Shown here one piece after another: positions 10,922 to 21,175 of a DNA stretch of 44,914 bases (positions within the stretch are counted from its first letter, which is position 1; each line of letters starts with the position of its first letter). This stretch comes from Gammaproteobacteria bacterium. GTDB taxonomy: Bacteria; Pseudomonadota; Gammaproteobacteria; Pseudomonadales; Pseudohongiellaceae. The stretch spans positions 1 to 44,914 of the forward strand of contig JABIPQ010000122.1 of assembly GCA_018698975.1 (NCBI GenBank). The letters run 5' to 3'. The translations under genes and the position numbers were made by a program. The notes beneath the pieces were generated by a model. The model did no database searches. It was not told the origin of the DNA and saw only the letters and a list, made by a program, of their open reading frames with translations.

Positions 10922-12076
10922 TCAGGCGTTTCTTGCTTCCATCAACTCGATAAAATGATCAAAAACCGATGCAATATCATGTGGCCCGGGACTGGCTTCC
11001 GGATGTCCCTGAAAACCGAAGGCTGCTTTATCTGTGCGGTGTATACCCTGCAACGATCCATCGAAAAGTGATTTGTGCGTAGCCTTCACATAGTCAGGAA
11101 GACTTTCTTCATCCACAGCGAAACCATGGTTCTGACTGGTGATAAATACTTTTTGGCTATCTAGATCCTGAACCGGGTGATTAGCACCGTGATGACCCAG
11201 TTTCATTTTTACCGTTCGTGCACCGCTGGCTAATGCCAGAAGTTGGTGGCCAAGACAGATACCAAACACCGGAATGTCTGTTTCCAGAATCTCCTGAATT
11301 GCCTTTATGGCATAGTCACAGGGCTCAGGGTCGCCCGGGCCATTGGAAAGAAATACGCCATCAGGCTGTAAAGCCAGCACTTCACTGGCTGGTGTCCTGG
11401 CAGGTACGACCGTAACCCTGCAGGAACGATCAGTCAGCATTCTTAAAATATTACGCTTCACACCGAAATCATAGGCCACCACATGATACTGGCCAGGCAC
11501 TTCCGGAATACGGTGTCCCTCAACAAGATCCCAGCCGCCTTCCTCCCAGGAATATGACTGTTTACAAGAGACTTCCTGTGCCAGATCCATGCCCACCAGA
11601 CCTGGAAATTCTTTTGCTGCAGCAAGTGCCAGCTCACGCCCTTTTTTCATATCTGAACCCAGTTCTGCACCCGTGATAATGCAGCCGTTGAGCGGGCCAT
11701 GATCCCTGAGAATTCGCGTAAGGCGTCGAGTATCAATATCACAGATAGCCACAACATTACGCTGCTTTAAAAAATCACTGAGTATTTGTTCATTGCGGAA
11801 ATTACTTGCCAGTAAGGGAAGATCCCGGATAACCATTCCAGATGCCCAGACTTTTTCAGACTCATCATCTTCAGGGGTGGTCCCGGTATTACCTATATGT
11901 GGATAAGTAAAAGTAATGATCTGTTGCGCATAGGAAGGATCCGTCAGGATTTCCTGATAACCGGACATAGCTGTATTGAAAACCACTTCACCTGTGGCCT
12001 TGCCTTCAGCACCGATGGATATTCCTTCAAACAAAGATCCATCTTCCAGAGCAAGTATGGCGGTCTTTTGTTGCAT
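10922..12076 (-). CDS. carA: Carbamoyl-phosphate synthase small (glutaminase) subunit
   Basis: CarA hydrolyses glutamine and channels ammonia to CarB. The 384-residue product has the CarA-specific N-terminal domain (about 1-190) and a class I glutamine amidotransferase domain. The nucleophile is Cys274 in GICLGHQ, and the other catalytic residues are His358 and Glu360 in [13 protein letters not shown] good GAGGAG ribosome binding site lies 5 nt upstream of the ATG at 12076. The 5' region holds a hairpin at 12102-12131 and, farther up, a terminator and tandem repeats. That suggests carAB is transcribed separately from dapB, with its promoter inside the 583 bp gap. Confidence 0.97.
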   Translation of the reverse strand: MQQKTAILALEDGSLFEGISIGAEGKATGEVVFNTAMSGYQEILTDPSYAQQIITFTYPHIGNTGTTPEDDESEKVWASGMVIRDLPLLASNFRNEQILSDFLKQRNVVAICDIDTRRLTRILRDHGPLNGCIITGAELGSDMKKGRELALAAAKEFPGLVGMDLAQEVSCKQSYSWEEGGWDLVEGHRIPEVPGQYHVVAYDFGVKRNILRMLTDRSCRVTVVPARTPASEVLALQPDGVFLSNGPGDPEPCDYAIKAIQEILETDIPVFGICLGHQLLALASGARTVKMKLGHHGANHPVQDLDSQKVFITSQNHGFAVDEESLPDYVKATHKSLFDGSLQGIHRTDKAAFGFQGHPEASPGPHDIASVFDHFIELMEARNA

Positions 12077-12101
12077 AGACTCCTCGTTAAAGCTTGATTC
12101 C

Positions 12102-12131
12102 AGTTAACAGGGCTTTTATGGCCTGTTAAGT
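12102..12131 (-). promoter_or_regulatory. Hairpin in the carA 5' leader
   Basis: TTAACAGG (12104-12111) and CCTGTTAA (12122-12129) form a perfect 8 bp stem with a 10 nt loop, 25-55 nt upstream of the carA start. On the minus strand no T-tract follows, so it is not an obvious terminator. It could affect translation or RNA stability of carA, but this is inference only. Confidence 0.45.
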
Positions 12132-12252
12132 AAAAGTCTTATTCTTGTCTTACCCGGCGAGTAAATTTCAGCTCGTAGGATGCTTCAACCAGATAACTGG
12201 CTGAGACACGATGTAATGACAAGAGAGGTCAAGACAACTTCAAAAACAGGCA

Positions 12253-12366
12253 GCCCTGGGCGAGCCTAATAAAAGGCCCTGTGCGGACCTTATAAAAAGC
12301 CCTGTGCGGACCTGAAAAAAGCCCTTTGCGGACCTGAAATTTGGCCCTGAGCGAACCTAAAAAAAA
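12253..12366. repeat. Five tandem ~23 bp repeats upstream of carA
   Basis: Units begin at 12253, 12276, 12299, 12321 and 12344, spaced 23, 23, 22 and 23 bp. The shared core on the plus strand is GCCCTGTGCGGACCT followed by an A-rich run. Read on the minus strand, each unit has a GC-rich core followed by a T-rich run. The array ends at the strong hairpin at 12362. The spacing is not a multiple of three, which argues against coding. There are no variable spacers, so it is not a CRISPR. Confidence 0.85.
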
Positions 12367-12396
12367 GCGGAATGGGTAAATCCCATTCCGCTTTTT
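12362..12396. terminator. Bidirectional terminator between dapB and carA
   Basis: A 10 bp stem, GCGGAATGGG with CCCATTCCGC and a 5 nt loop, is flanked by A-runs and T-runs so that it can terminate on both strands. On the minus strand it lies about 270 bp past the dapB stop and would separate the dnaJ-dapB transcript from carAB. Confidence 0.8.
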
Positions 12397-12659
12397 GATC
12401 AATTCTTTTGCAGGGCTATTGCCTGTTTCAGTGTCTTCATACTGAAAAAGAATTCTATGCAATTTTGCTAGTGCTTGTCCATGTATACCGCTTACAAAAT
12501 GCAAAAAACTGCAAAGAATCATCAAAAAGCGCCATGAACATTTTGTACCGCAGTAAAAGTTGCTCTGAATCATCGCTATGACATTGGATTAAGCGAGAAA
12601 GCTGATTGGTAAAAATGGCAGAAACTTTGCTCCCTTGAGAGGGGGAGCAGTTGCAGGAG

Positions 12660-14601
<1,942 letters not shown>

Positions 14602-14617
14602 ACTAATCCCTAATACG

Positions 14618-14655
14618 AAAAAACTAACGTGAACAAATGTCCACGTTAGTTTTTT
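14618..14655. terminator. Terminator/attenuator between dnaK and dnaJ
   Basis: A perfect 14 bp inverted repeat has arms AAAAAACTAACGTG and CACGTTAGTTTTTT with a 10 nt loop, giving an A-flanked stem and a T-tract on both strands. It lies 45 bp past the dnaK stop and 17 bp before dnaJ, so it should cut dnaK transcripts and let only part of them reach dnaJ-dapB. Confidence 0.85.
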
Positions 14656-14699
14656 CAGTTAGCTCTATTCAGCCGGAAGTTTGCAGATGATTTGACGAA

Positions 14700-16652
14700 T
14701 TATTTTTCGTCTTCTTTCGCTTCCTCTTTGCTTTCTTCTTCAACTTCTTCAAATTCGGCATCGACAGCATCATCATCTGAACCCGATGCTGCTCCCGCAG
14801 CATCTCCTGCCGCACCTTCCGCGCCGGCTGCCTGTGCTTCGGCATACATGCGCTGCACCAGAGGTGTTGAAGCTTCAGTCAATTCCTTGGTCTTGGCTTC
14901 TATAGTTTCCAGATCGTCGCCTTTAAGGGCTTCTTCCAATGCGGTAATTGCCGCATCAATAGTTTCCTTTTCTTCAGCTTCCACTTTATCGGCAGCCTCG
15001 GTAAGCGTTTTTCTCGTTGCATGCACCAGACCATCAGCCTGATTGCGAGCAGTAATGAGCAATTCAAACTTTTTGTCTTCCGCTGCATGAGATTCTGCAT
15101 CCTGCACCATATTCTGGATCTCATCATCAGACAATCCACTGGACGCCTTGATGACAATTGACTGCTCCTTGCCTGTAGCTACATCTTTTGCGGACACATT
15201 CAAAATACCGTCAGCATTCAGATCGAAACTCACTTCAATTTGCGGCATACCCCGTGGCGCTGGCGGAATATCCGAAAGGTCAAAACGACCCAGGGATTTG
15301 TTCTGCGCAGCCTGCTTGCGTTCGCCTTGTACCACATGAATTGTCACTGCAGTCTGATTATCATCGGCTGTAGAAAAAGTCTGTTTCTTGTTACAAGGAA
15401 TGGTGGTGTTCTTTTCAATTAATGCGCTGGCTACGCCACCCAGTGTCTCAATACCCAGAGACAGAGGCGTCACATCCAACAACAGAACATCCGTAACATC
15501 ACCAGCCAATACCGCAGCCTGAATAGAAGCACCCATGGCAACCGCCTCATCAGGATTCACATCCTTGCGAGCTTCTTTACCGAAAAATTCAGTAACTTTC
15601 TTCTGCACCAATGGCATACGGGTCTGTCCACCGACCAGGATAATATCGTTGATCTCGGACACACTCAGGTCTGCATCTTGCAATGCTGTTTTCAGCGGCC
15701 CTAAAGTACGCTCAACAAGATCCTCAACCAGAGATTCCAGTTTCGAGCGAGTCAGTTTGACCACCAGATGTTTTGGACCCGTCGCATCTGCAGTAATGTA
15801 GGGTAGATTTACTTCTGTTGATTGAGCAGATGACAGCTCGATTTTTGCTTTTTCAGCGGCCTCTTTCAAACGCTGCAGCGCCAGAGGATCGTTGTGCAGA
15901 TCCATTCCGGATTCTTTCTTGAACTCATCTGCCAGAAAATCAATCAGGCGCAGGTCGAAATCTTCACCACCCAGGAAAGTGTCACCATTGGTAGAAAGCA
16001 CTTCAAATGAATGCTCACCATCAGTTTCAGCAATCTCAATGATCGAGATATCAAAAGTACCACCACCCAAATCGTAAACGGCTACAGTGGAGTCGCCACC
16101 CTTTTTGTCCATGCCGTATGCCAGGGCGGCTGCCGTAGGCTCGTTAATGATGCGCTTAACATCCAGCCCGGCAATTTTGCCTGCATCTTTAGTTGCCTGA
16201 CGCTGAGAGTCGTTGAAATAGGCGGGAACAGTAACCACAGCCTCAGTGACTGGCTCACCCAGATAATCCTCAGCAGTTTTCTTCATTTTTTTCAAAACCT
16301 GCGCGGCTACCTGTGGCGGCGCTATGGCTTCACCACGCACCTCAACCCAGGCATCACCATTGTCTGCTGCGACAATCTTGTATGGCACCATCTTGATGTC
16401 TTTCTGCACAACATCGTCTTTAAACTGACGACCAATCAAACGTTTGATCGCAAACAATGTATTGTCCGGGTTCGTTACCGCCTGACGCTTTGCAGGCTGC
16501 CCCACAAGAATTTCGCCATCTTCGGCATAGGCGATGATTGAGGGGGTTGTGCGATCACCCTCAGCATTTTCAATTACCTTGGCTTTACCGCCTTCCATAA
16601 TCGCAACACAGGAATTAGTGGTACCCAGGTCTATTCCGATAATTTTGCCCAT
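14700..16652 (-). CDS. dnaK: Chaperone DnaK (Hsp70)
   Basis: DnaK is the central ATP-driven Hsp70 chaperone. The 650-residue product opens with [16 protein letters not shown]. It has the phosphate-binding [13 protein letters not shown] and [11 protein letters not shown] motifs, and the linker [20 protein letters not shown] substrate-binding domain and helical lid follow, ending in an acidic tail (EEVEEE). It lies between grpE and dnaJ in the usual order. A second sigma-32-like site lies in the 118 bp gap after grpE, so dnaK may be made from two start points. A terminator follows the gene. Confidence 0.98.
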   Translation of the reverse strand: MGKIIGIDLGTTNSCVAIMEGGKAKVIENAEGDRTTPSIIAYAEDGEILVGQPAKRQAVTNPDNTLFAIKRLIGRQFKDDVVQKDIKMVPYKIVAADNGDAWVEVRGEAIAPPQVAAQVLKKMKKTAEDYLGEPVTEAVVTVPAYFNDSQRQATKDAGKIAGLDVKRIINEPTAAALAYGMDKKGGDSTVAVYDLGGGTFDISIIEIAETDGEHSFEVLSTNGDTFLGGEDFDLRLIDFLADEFKKESGMDLHNDPLALQRLKEAAEKAKIELSSAQSTEVNLPYITADATGPKHLVVKLTRSKLESLVEDLVERTLGPLKTALQDADLSVSEINDIILVGGQTRMPLVQKKVTEFFGKEARKDVNPDEAVAMGASIQAAVLAGDVTDVLLLDVTPLSLGIETLGGVASALIEKNTTIPCNKKQTFSTADDNQTAVTIHVVQGERKQAAQNKSLGRFDLSDIPPAPRGMPQIEVSFDLNADGILNVSAKDVATGKEQSIVIKASSGLSDDEIQNMVQDAESHAAEDKKFELLITARNQADGLVHATRKTLTEAADKVEAEEKETIDAAITALEEALKGDDLETIEAKTKELTEASTPLVQRMYAEAQAAGAEGAAGDAAGAASGSDDDAVDAEFEEVEEESKEEAKEDEK

Positions 16653-16703
16653 AATTTCTTACTCTCCAGCTAAGCTTTCGCTTAAATATCTTTAATATGT
16701 TCT

Positions 16704-16731
16704 ATATTGGCCCGGCATCAGATAATTCAAG
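16704..16731 (-). promoter_or_regulatory. Candidate sigma-32 promoter of dnaK
   Basis: On the minus strand CTTGAAT (consensus CTTGAAA) is followed after 13 bp by GCCAATAT (consensus CCCCATNT). The geometry is the same as at the grpE site. It ends about 50 bp upstream of the dnaK ATG. The -10 is weaker than that of grpE. Confidence 0.45.
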
Positions 16732-16770
16732 AGTTGCCGTGACTTTATTTGTTAATTTTTCAGTACTTTT

Positions 16771-17367
16771 CTACTGTTTTGCTGCCTTTGACACCATAAC
16801 CATGGCTGGCCGGATTACCCTGCCATTGAGGACATAGCCTTTCTGAACCACAGTCAGCACGGTATTTGGTTCTACATCATCATTTTCGACCATGGACATC
16901 GCCTCATGCTGCTGGGGATCAAAAGGCTCCCCTTCAGGATCCAGCTGTTCCAGGCTGTATTTGGTCAATGTTTCCAGAAACCCCTTTAAAGTGAGCTCCA
17001 CGCCTTCATAAAGCGCACTAACACTTTCATCTTCAGCATTTGGGACTGCCTGTAATGCCCTTTCAAGATTATCCATTACCGGCAACAAGTCACTGCTGAA
17101 TTTTTCCAGTGCAAACTTGTGGGCCCTTTCTACGTCCTGTTCACAACGGCGGCGCATGTTTTGAACTTCTGCTTGAGATCTGAGAACCGAATCCTGTTGC
17201 TCGGCCAGTGCAGCAGCCACAGCTTCCTGAATCAATCCATCCAGTTCAGTATCAATTTCCTGATCAGCATCATTGCCATCGCTTTCTTGTTGCATTACTT
17301 CCTCAGATTCAGGGATATCTTCACCTATTTCGTCAGTGACATCTTTGTCAGCGTCATCACCTGCCAT
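16771..17367 (-). CDS. grpE: Nucleotide exchange factor GrpE
   Basis: GrpE releases ADP from DnaK to reset its cycle. The 198-residue product has an acidic disordered N-terminus and the long dimerisation helix (about 45-95). Family sequence follows, including [25 protein letters not shown] and the C-terminal beta domain with VLQKGY-like [22 protein letters not shown] strong ribosome binding site (GGAGGAA) lies 5 nt before the ATG. It is the first gene of the heat-shock group and is preceded by the best sigma-32-like site in the window. It is divergent from recN. Confidence 0.96.
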   Translation of the reverse strand: MAGDDADKDVTDEIGEDIPESEEVMQQESDGNDADQEIDTELDGLIQEAVAAALAEQQDSVLRSQAEVQNMRRRCEQDVERAHKFALEKFSSDLLPVMDNLERALQAVPNAEDESVSALYEGVELTLKGFLETLTKYSLEQLDPEGEPFDPQQHEAMSMVENDDVEPNTVLTVVQKGYVLNGRVIRPAMVMVSKAAKQ

Positions 17368-17413
17368 CTTGTTCCTCCAGCTAATTCATTTTTACAGCAA
17401 CAGATTATGCGGA

Positions 17414-17441
17414 ATATGGGGGCAAGCGGCTGATAATCAAG
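17414..17441 (-). promoter_or_regulatory. Sigma-32 promoter of the grpE-dnaK group
   Basis: On the minus strand CTTGATT (two mismatches to CTTGAAA) is followed after 13 bp by CCCCATAT, a perfect match to CCCCATNT. It ends 46 bp before the grpE ATG. A heat-shock promoter here is expected from the known regulation of grpE-dnaK in proteobacteria. Confidence 0.7.
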
Positions 17442-17478
17442 GGGTAATATTGAAACCGGATAAATTATGAAATCTGTA

Positions 17479-17507
17479 CTAACATCAGGGTAACAAGTCG
17501 CTATAAT
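17479..17507 (+). promoter_or_regulatory. Candidate recN promoter (leaderless geometry)
   Basis: A perfect TATAAT at 17502-17507 has CTAACA (4/6 to TTGACA) 17 bp upstream. Only 6 nt separate the -10 box from the recN ATG, so transcription should start at the start codon. No ribosome binding site is visible. CTGT at 17474 begins an imperfect LexA-like sequence overlapping the -35, too weak to call. Confidence 0.5.
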
Positions 17508-17513
17508 TCAACC

Positions 17514-19178
17514 ATGCTGCAACAACTTACCATCAACAATTACGCCATTGTCGATCAGCTCGAAATAGAGCTTGAAGCCGGGATGACCGTGATTACCGGC
17601 GAAACAGGCGCCGGAAAATCCATCATGCTGGATGCTCTGGGTCTGACGCTCGGAGATCGAGCAGATCGTGAAGTAATCCGTGGTGGCGCTGAAAGAGCCG
17701 ATATCAGTGCCTGCCTGACACTTCCTGAAAACCCGGCGGTGGTGGCCTGGCTAAAAGACAACGATTTTGATGTAGACGAAAACAGCTGCATTCTGCGCAG
17801 GGTGATTACCCGTGACGGTCGCTCCCGCGCCTATATCAACGGCCAGCCCACCACCCTGAACAATCTCCGCGATCTGGGTGAGATGTTGATTGATATTCAT
17901 AGTCAGCATGAGCACCAGTCTCTGTTGAAAACAGCAACACATCAGCGTCTGCTCGATGAATATTGCGGTCTGCAGCTGGATGCCACTGAAGTGAAAACCC
18001 TGGCAACAAAATGGCGACAACTCAATCAGGAACTGGAAAATATCCGCAACCGGGCTGAAGAATCCAATGCCCAGTATCAGTTGCTTAGCTATCAGGTAAA
18101 AGAACTGGAAGAAATTGGCCTGGTAGAGAATGAACTTGAGGCCCTGGAAGAGGAGCACAAGAAACTCAGCCATGGCGAAGCCTCTATGCAGGTCAATCAA
18201 CAAGTTCTGGATCTGTGCAATGAAAATGAATCTTTCAATCTTGAGCAATCTCTGGGACGCGCCATAAGCCTGCTCCAGGAAATCCCTTATTCCAGCAAAC
18301 AGACTGAAGAAGCCGGTGGCCTGCTTACTACTGCCCTGATCCAGGTTGAAGAAGCGTCCTCAACATTGAAGCATGCTATCGACGGCTTTGAACTCGATCC
18401 TGAGCGCCTCGAAGAAATTGATCAGCGCCTGAGCCTGATCCACCAGCTGGCACGCAAGCATCATGTTCCCCCGGCTGAACTGCCCGCCCTTACCAGCAAA
18501 CTGGTTGATGAGCTTTCCGGTCTGAGTGAAGCAGATGTCCAGATCAGTTTAATGGATGAAGAGTTGAGCAAGCTGCTGCAGCGCTACGAGGAACTGGCAA
18601 ACAAGCTTAGCAAAGCCAGAGAGAAAGGCGCCAAAAAGCTGGCCAAGGAAATTAATGTACAACTGGCCATACTCGGTATGAATTCCGCCAGTTTCAGTGT
18701 CGCTCTAACCCGTTTCAGTGACAGCACGCCAAGATCAAGCGGCCTGGAAGGCATAGAATTTCTGGTAAGCACCAATCCCGGACAACCGCCCAGACCTATG
18801 GTGAAGGTCGCTTCCGGCGGTGAATTATCCCGTATCAGTCTGGCAATCCAGGTGGTAACTGCTGCCACTTCTTCAATCCCCACGCTGGTCTTTGATGAGG
18901 TTGATGTCGGCATTGGTGGCGGTGTGGCAAAGTCTGTCGGCGAATTACTGAGAAAACTTGGCGAGAAAGGCCAGGTCTTGTGTGTCACCCATCAACCCCA
19001 GGTAGCCAGCCAGGGGCACCAGCATCTCTATGTCAGCAAATCCTCAGACAAGAATTCCACAGCCACGCAACTAAATAAATTGAATAAAAAAGAAAGAGTT
19101 GAGGAAATCGCCCGCATGCTTGGTGGAGAGGAATTATCAGATCAATCACTTGCCCATGCAGAGAAGATGCTGGCTTAA
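17514..19178 (+). CDS. recN: DNA repair protein RecN
   Basis: RecN is an SMC-like ATPase acting in double-strand-break repair. The 554-residue product has Walker A GETGAGKS at about 29-36 and two long coiled-coil arms at about 160-380, such as NQELENIRNRAEE and LMDEELSKLLQRYEELANKL. The ABC signature region is KVASGGELSRISLAIQ and Walker B is TLVFDEVDVGIGG. The family tail is CVTHQPQVASQGHQH. The ATG is the only plausible start. It is divergent from grpE and convergent with fur, and may be translated from a leaderless mRNA. SOS control is usual for recN, but no clean LexA box was found. Confidence 0.96.
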   Translation: MLQQLTINNYAIVDQLEIELEAGMTVITGETGAGKSIMLDALGLTLGDRADREVIRGGAERADISACLTLPENPAVVAWLKDNDFDVDENSCILRRVITRDGRSRAYINGQPTTLNNLRDLGEMLIDIHSQHEHQSLLKTATHQRLLDEYCGLQLDATEVKTLATKWRQLNQELENIRNRAEESNAQYQLLSYQVKELEEIGLVENELEALEEEHKKLSHGEASMQVNQQVLDLCNENESFNLEQSLGRAISLLQEIPYSSKQTEEAGGLLTTALIQVEEASSTLKHAIDGFELDPERLEEIDQRLSLIHQLARKHHVPPAELPALTSKLVDELSGLSEADVQISLMDEELSKLLQRYEELANKLSKAREKGAKKLAKEINVQLAILGMNSASFSVALTRFSDSTPRSSGLEGIEFLVSTNPGQPPRPMVKVASGGELSRISLAIQVVTAATSSIPTLVFDEVDVGIGGGVAKSVGELLRKLGEKGQVLCVTHQPQVASQGHQHLYVSKSSDKNSTATQLNKLNKKERVEEIARMLGGEELSDQSLAHAEKMLA

Positions 19179-19180
19179 TA

Positions 19181-19363
19181 TAGTCACAAGTCGCAAGTTT
19201 CAAGCCTCAAGGGATTCGGTGAGGATTAAAGTGGTAAGTGGAAGTGGAAAGTGGAAAGCGGAAAGCGAAAATAATGTAGGTCGGAAAAGGCCTGCAAGGC
19301 CGTCATCCGACATGGCATCTGAAAGATGCCCGTTGGTAACTTGAGACTTGTGACTTGCGACTA
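19181..19363. repeat. MITE-like element with inverted heptamer arms and a REP-like palindrome
   Basis: A 24 nt sequence at 19181-19204 is repeated in inverted form at 19340-19363 with 21 of 24 positions matching. Both arms start with TAGTC and consist of heptamers of the type AAGTCGC/AAGTCAC. Between them lie a second heptamer array (19231-19270, units like AGTGGAA and AGCGGAA) and a palindrome at 19275-19313. The palindrome has outer arms GTCGGA/TCCGAC and inner stem GGCCT/AGGCC, and resembles enterobacterial REP sequences. The element fills the recN-fur gap almost exactly, stopping 2 bp after the recN stop codon and 1 bp before fur. It encodes no protein. Confidence 0.75.
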
Positions 19364-19364
19364 A

Positions 19365-19781
19365 TCACTCCTGACAATTAGCACAAAGCCCATAAATATA
19401 GAGTGAATGATCAGATATAGTAAAGCCATGCTTATCCGCAGCTGCTTTCTGCTGCTTCTCAATTATCTCATCAAAAAATTCTTCTACCTGCCCGCACTTG
19501 GTGCAAACGATATGGTCATGATGGTCATCAGGAGTCATCTCAAATATTGAGTGACCCCCTTCAAAATGATGACGGGTTACCAGGCCAGCGGCTTCAAACT
19601 GTGTGAGCACGCGGTATACGGTCGCAAGCCCCACATCCTCATCCGCATCACGTAATGCCTTATAAACATCTTCAGCGCTCATATGACGGGATTCGGCAGA
19701 TTCAAGAATCTGCATAATCTTCACCCTTGGCAAAGTGACTTTTAGCCCCGCCTTACGTAATTCCTGATTCTCTCCGGACAT
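19365..19781 (-). CDS. fur: Ferric uptake regulator Fur
   Basis: Fur is the iron-sensing repressor of iron-uptake genes. Starting at the ATG at 19781 (MSGENQELRKAGLKVT), the product has 138 residues. It shows the winged-helix DNA-binding part (LPRVKIMQILE, MSAEDVYKAL, GLATVYRVLTQFEAAGLV) and the metal-binding, dimerising part with HHFEGG and DDHHDHIVCTKCG. The C-terminal CANC provides a second cysteine pair, as in zinc-containing Fur proteins. Fifteen upstream codons in frame are ignored because the shorter start matches the family. It is divergent from bamE and convergent with recN, the pseudomonad arrangement. Confidence 0.95.
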   Translation of the reverse strand: MSGENQELRKAGLKVTLPRVKIMQILESAESRHMSAEDVYKALRDADEDVGLATVYRVLTQFEAAGLVTRHHFEGGHSIFEMTPDDHHDHIVCTKCGQVEEFFDEIIEKQQKAAADKHGFTISDHSLYIYGLCANCQE

Positions 19782-19826
19782 ATCTTTACAGCCTCTACAG
19801 TGGATTCGCTTAAAGGCAATCACCAC

Positions 19827-19856
19827 TTAACAAGATTGTTGAGTTTCAGGTATTAT
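19827..19856 (+). promoter_or_regulatory. Candidate bamE promoter
   Basis: TTAACA (5/6 to TTGACA) and TATTAT (5/6 to TATAAT) are separated by 18 bp. The predicted start near 19863 gives a leader of about 30 nt to the bamE start, including an AAAGG that can serve as the ribosome binding site. The site lies within the fur-bamE divergent gap. Confidence 0.5.
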
Positions 19857-19893
19857 GCCTTTTCCTGTTTTTATGTGAAAGGCTCAACCACTT

Positions 19894-20298
19894 TTGCGTT
19901 CGATTACACTTATATTTATTACGGTCTTTTCCCTGCTCTTGGGCAGTTGCGGGAGCGTAACCTCGTTTGCTTTCCCCGGTGTTTACAAGCTGGGAATCCC
20001 CCAGGGCAATATCATTACTCAGGAAATGGTCGATCAACTGCGCCCCGGCCTTACCAAACGGCAGGTTAATTTTATTCTTGGCACCCCTCTGGTAAAAGAT
20101 ACTTTTGACCAGGATCGCTGGGACTATATCTACAGTTATCAACCTGGGGGCGGCGAACGTGTCCAGGAAACACTGACTGTCTTTTTTGAAAATGATCAGC
20201 TCACTCATTTTGCTGGCGACTTCGAACAAACTCCTGAAAACGAACAGTTTGGCAAGGTAGCTGAAAGCGCTGAAGATATTTCTGCACTAGGACAGTAG
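19894..20298 (+). CDS. bamE: Outer-membrane assembly lipoprotein BamE (SmpA/OmlA)
   Basis: BamE is a lipoprotein of the BAM complex that inserts beta-barrel proteins into the outer membrane. The 134-residue product has a signal peptide ending in a lipobox LGSC with the lipidated Cys19. The conserved core follows: [26 protein letters not shown]-type sequence, [10 protein letters not shown], and [13 protein letters not shown]. The start codon is TTG, with AAAGG about 10 nt upstream. No ATG gives a complete signal peptide. It is divergent from fur and convergent with rnfH, the usual location of omlA in Pseudomonas. Confidence 0.93.
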   Translation: MRSITLIFITVFSLLLGSCGSVTSFAFPGVYKLGIPQGNIITQEMVDQLRPGLTKRQVNFILGTPLVKDTFDQDRWDYIYSYQPGGGERVQETLTVFFENDQLTHFAGDFEQTPENEQFGKVAESAEDISALGQ

Positions 20299-20316
20299 AG
20301 CTTCCTCACGAAATTT

Positions 20317-20718
20317 TTATTTTTGTGCCAGTCTTTTGTTTTTTTTCTCTTTATTTTTTTTGTCCCGCTCCTTCCTCATATTGCGCTGCTCAATACGAAC
20401 CCGTTCAAGTCTTGCGAGCTTGGGATCATTCAGTAGGGGCCGGTATATCTCCACACGATCATTTTCCTCAAGCACATAAGCGCCAGGTAAGGGCAAATCA
20501 AGACCGTTTAGCGGTCGCGAGAAAATACCAAACTCCAAACTATCCAAATCAAACTCTGGAAATTTCATTCGCATCCCTGAGAGTTCAACAGCTTCCTGTG
20601 CAGTGCAGCCTGCAATCACCGACATGACGACAAGTTCCTGACGTTCAGGAAGTGCAAAGGCCACTTCTACCCTGATCTCATCATGCTCTTTTTCATTTAC
20701 AGGGGAATTTTTGTTCAT
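20317..20718 (-). CDS. rnfH: RnfH family ubiquitin-like protein
   Basis: This 133-residue protein belongs to the RnfH (UPF0125) family, a beta-grasp fold of unknown precise role that is conserved next to ratA. Family features are IRVEVAFALPERQELVVMSV, the ELSGMRMKFPEFDL region, and the EFGIFSRPL and ENDRVEIYRPLLNDPK motifs near the core's end. A lysine/arginine-rich tail follows. The ATG at 20718 overlaps the ratA stop in an ATGA, so translation is probably coupled. An in-frame start ten codons earlier lies inside ratA and is less likely. Confidence 0.9.
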   Translation of the reverse strand: MNKNSPVNEKEHDEIRVEVAFALPERQELVVMSVIAGCTAQEAVELSGMRMKFPEFDLDSLEFGIFSRPLNGLDLPLPGAYVLEENDRVEIYRPLLNDPKLARLERVRIEQRNMRKERDKKNKEKKNKRLAQK

Positions 20719-21155
20719 TTGACGCAGACCGCCTGTGCGCGCTGGCAAATAGCATTGACCAGGTTTCGGCTGGTGTTATCGAACAGGCTTTTCATGGCAG
20801 CATTCACCAGCCCGGATGAAAACTCAAATTCCATTTTCAAACTTATCTTGCAGGCCGTGTGATTCAGTTCCTTAAAACCCCAGGTTGCCGAAAACTTTTT
20901 AAATGGCCCTTCCACTAGCGCCATTGTCATTCTTTCTGGTGCACTCAATGTATTGCAGGTGGTAAAGGTATAGCGCAATCCTGCCTTACCCAAAACCAGG
21001 CGCGCAGTTACTTCCTGTGCGCTTTTCGACATAATTTCAGCATCGATACAGCCATCCATGAAGTCCGGATAAGCTTCAATATCATTAACAAGGTCGAATA
21101 ACTGCCCGGCAGAATAAGGAAGCAAGGCACTTTGATCAATTATAGTCACCGGCAA
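20715..21155 (-). CDS. ratA: RatA / coenzyme Q-binding START-domain protein
   Basis: The 146-residue product is a single START-like domain of the RatA/COQ10 family. E. coli RatA was reported to block 70S assembly, while eukaryotic relatives bind ubiquinone, so its cellular role is unsettled. Seen in the sequence are IDQSALLPYSAGQLFDLVNDIEAYPDF-type N-terminal sequence, RLVLGKAGLRYTFTTCN, and MALVEGPFKKFSATWGF. It overlaps rnfH by 4 bp and follows the sodium-coupled transporter gene by 20 bp, so the three may form one transcript. Confidence 0.92.
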   Translation of the reverse strand: MPVTIIDQSALLPYSAGQLFDLVNDIEAYPDFMDGCIDAEIMSKSAQEVTARLVLGKAGLRYTFTTCNTLSAPERMTMALVEGPFKKFSATWGFKELNHTACKISLKMEFEFSSGLVNAAMKSLFDNTSRNLVNAICQRAQAVCVK

Positions 21156-21175
21156 GCCTTTACTGGAAAAATCTG

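Larger units (their letters stand above)
12077..12659. other. 583 bp gap between dapB and carA
   Basis: No credible gene lies here. From the carA side it holds the ribosome binding site, a hairpin at 12102-12131, five tandem repeats of about 23 bp (12253-12366), and a strong bidirectional hairpin (12362-12396). About 230 bp of plain sequence follow up to a weak hairpin beside the dapB stop (GCTCCC/GGGAGC near 12630-12650). A 114-codon open frame at 12229-12573 runs through the repeats and is rejected as a gene. Confidence 0.6.

Noticed and set aside
12102-12131. Pyrimidine-type attenuator before carA
   Set aside because: The hairpin lacks a T-tract on the transcribed strand and no leader peptide or alternative stem is evident.
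12253-12366. CRISPR array
   Set aside because: Units are directly adjacent without unique spacers, and no cas genes are present.
12229-12573. 114-codon open frame on the minus strand between dapB and carA
   Set aside because: It runs through the 23 bp repeats and the terminator palindrome, has no family resemblance or ribosome binding site, and the repeat period is not a multiple of three.
17474-17489. LexA box upstream of recN
   Set aside because: CTGT is present, but the expected ACAG at the right distance is not; only a shifted TCAG is seen. Too weak to annotate without a lineage-specific motif.
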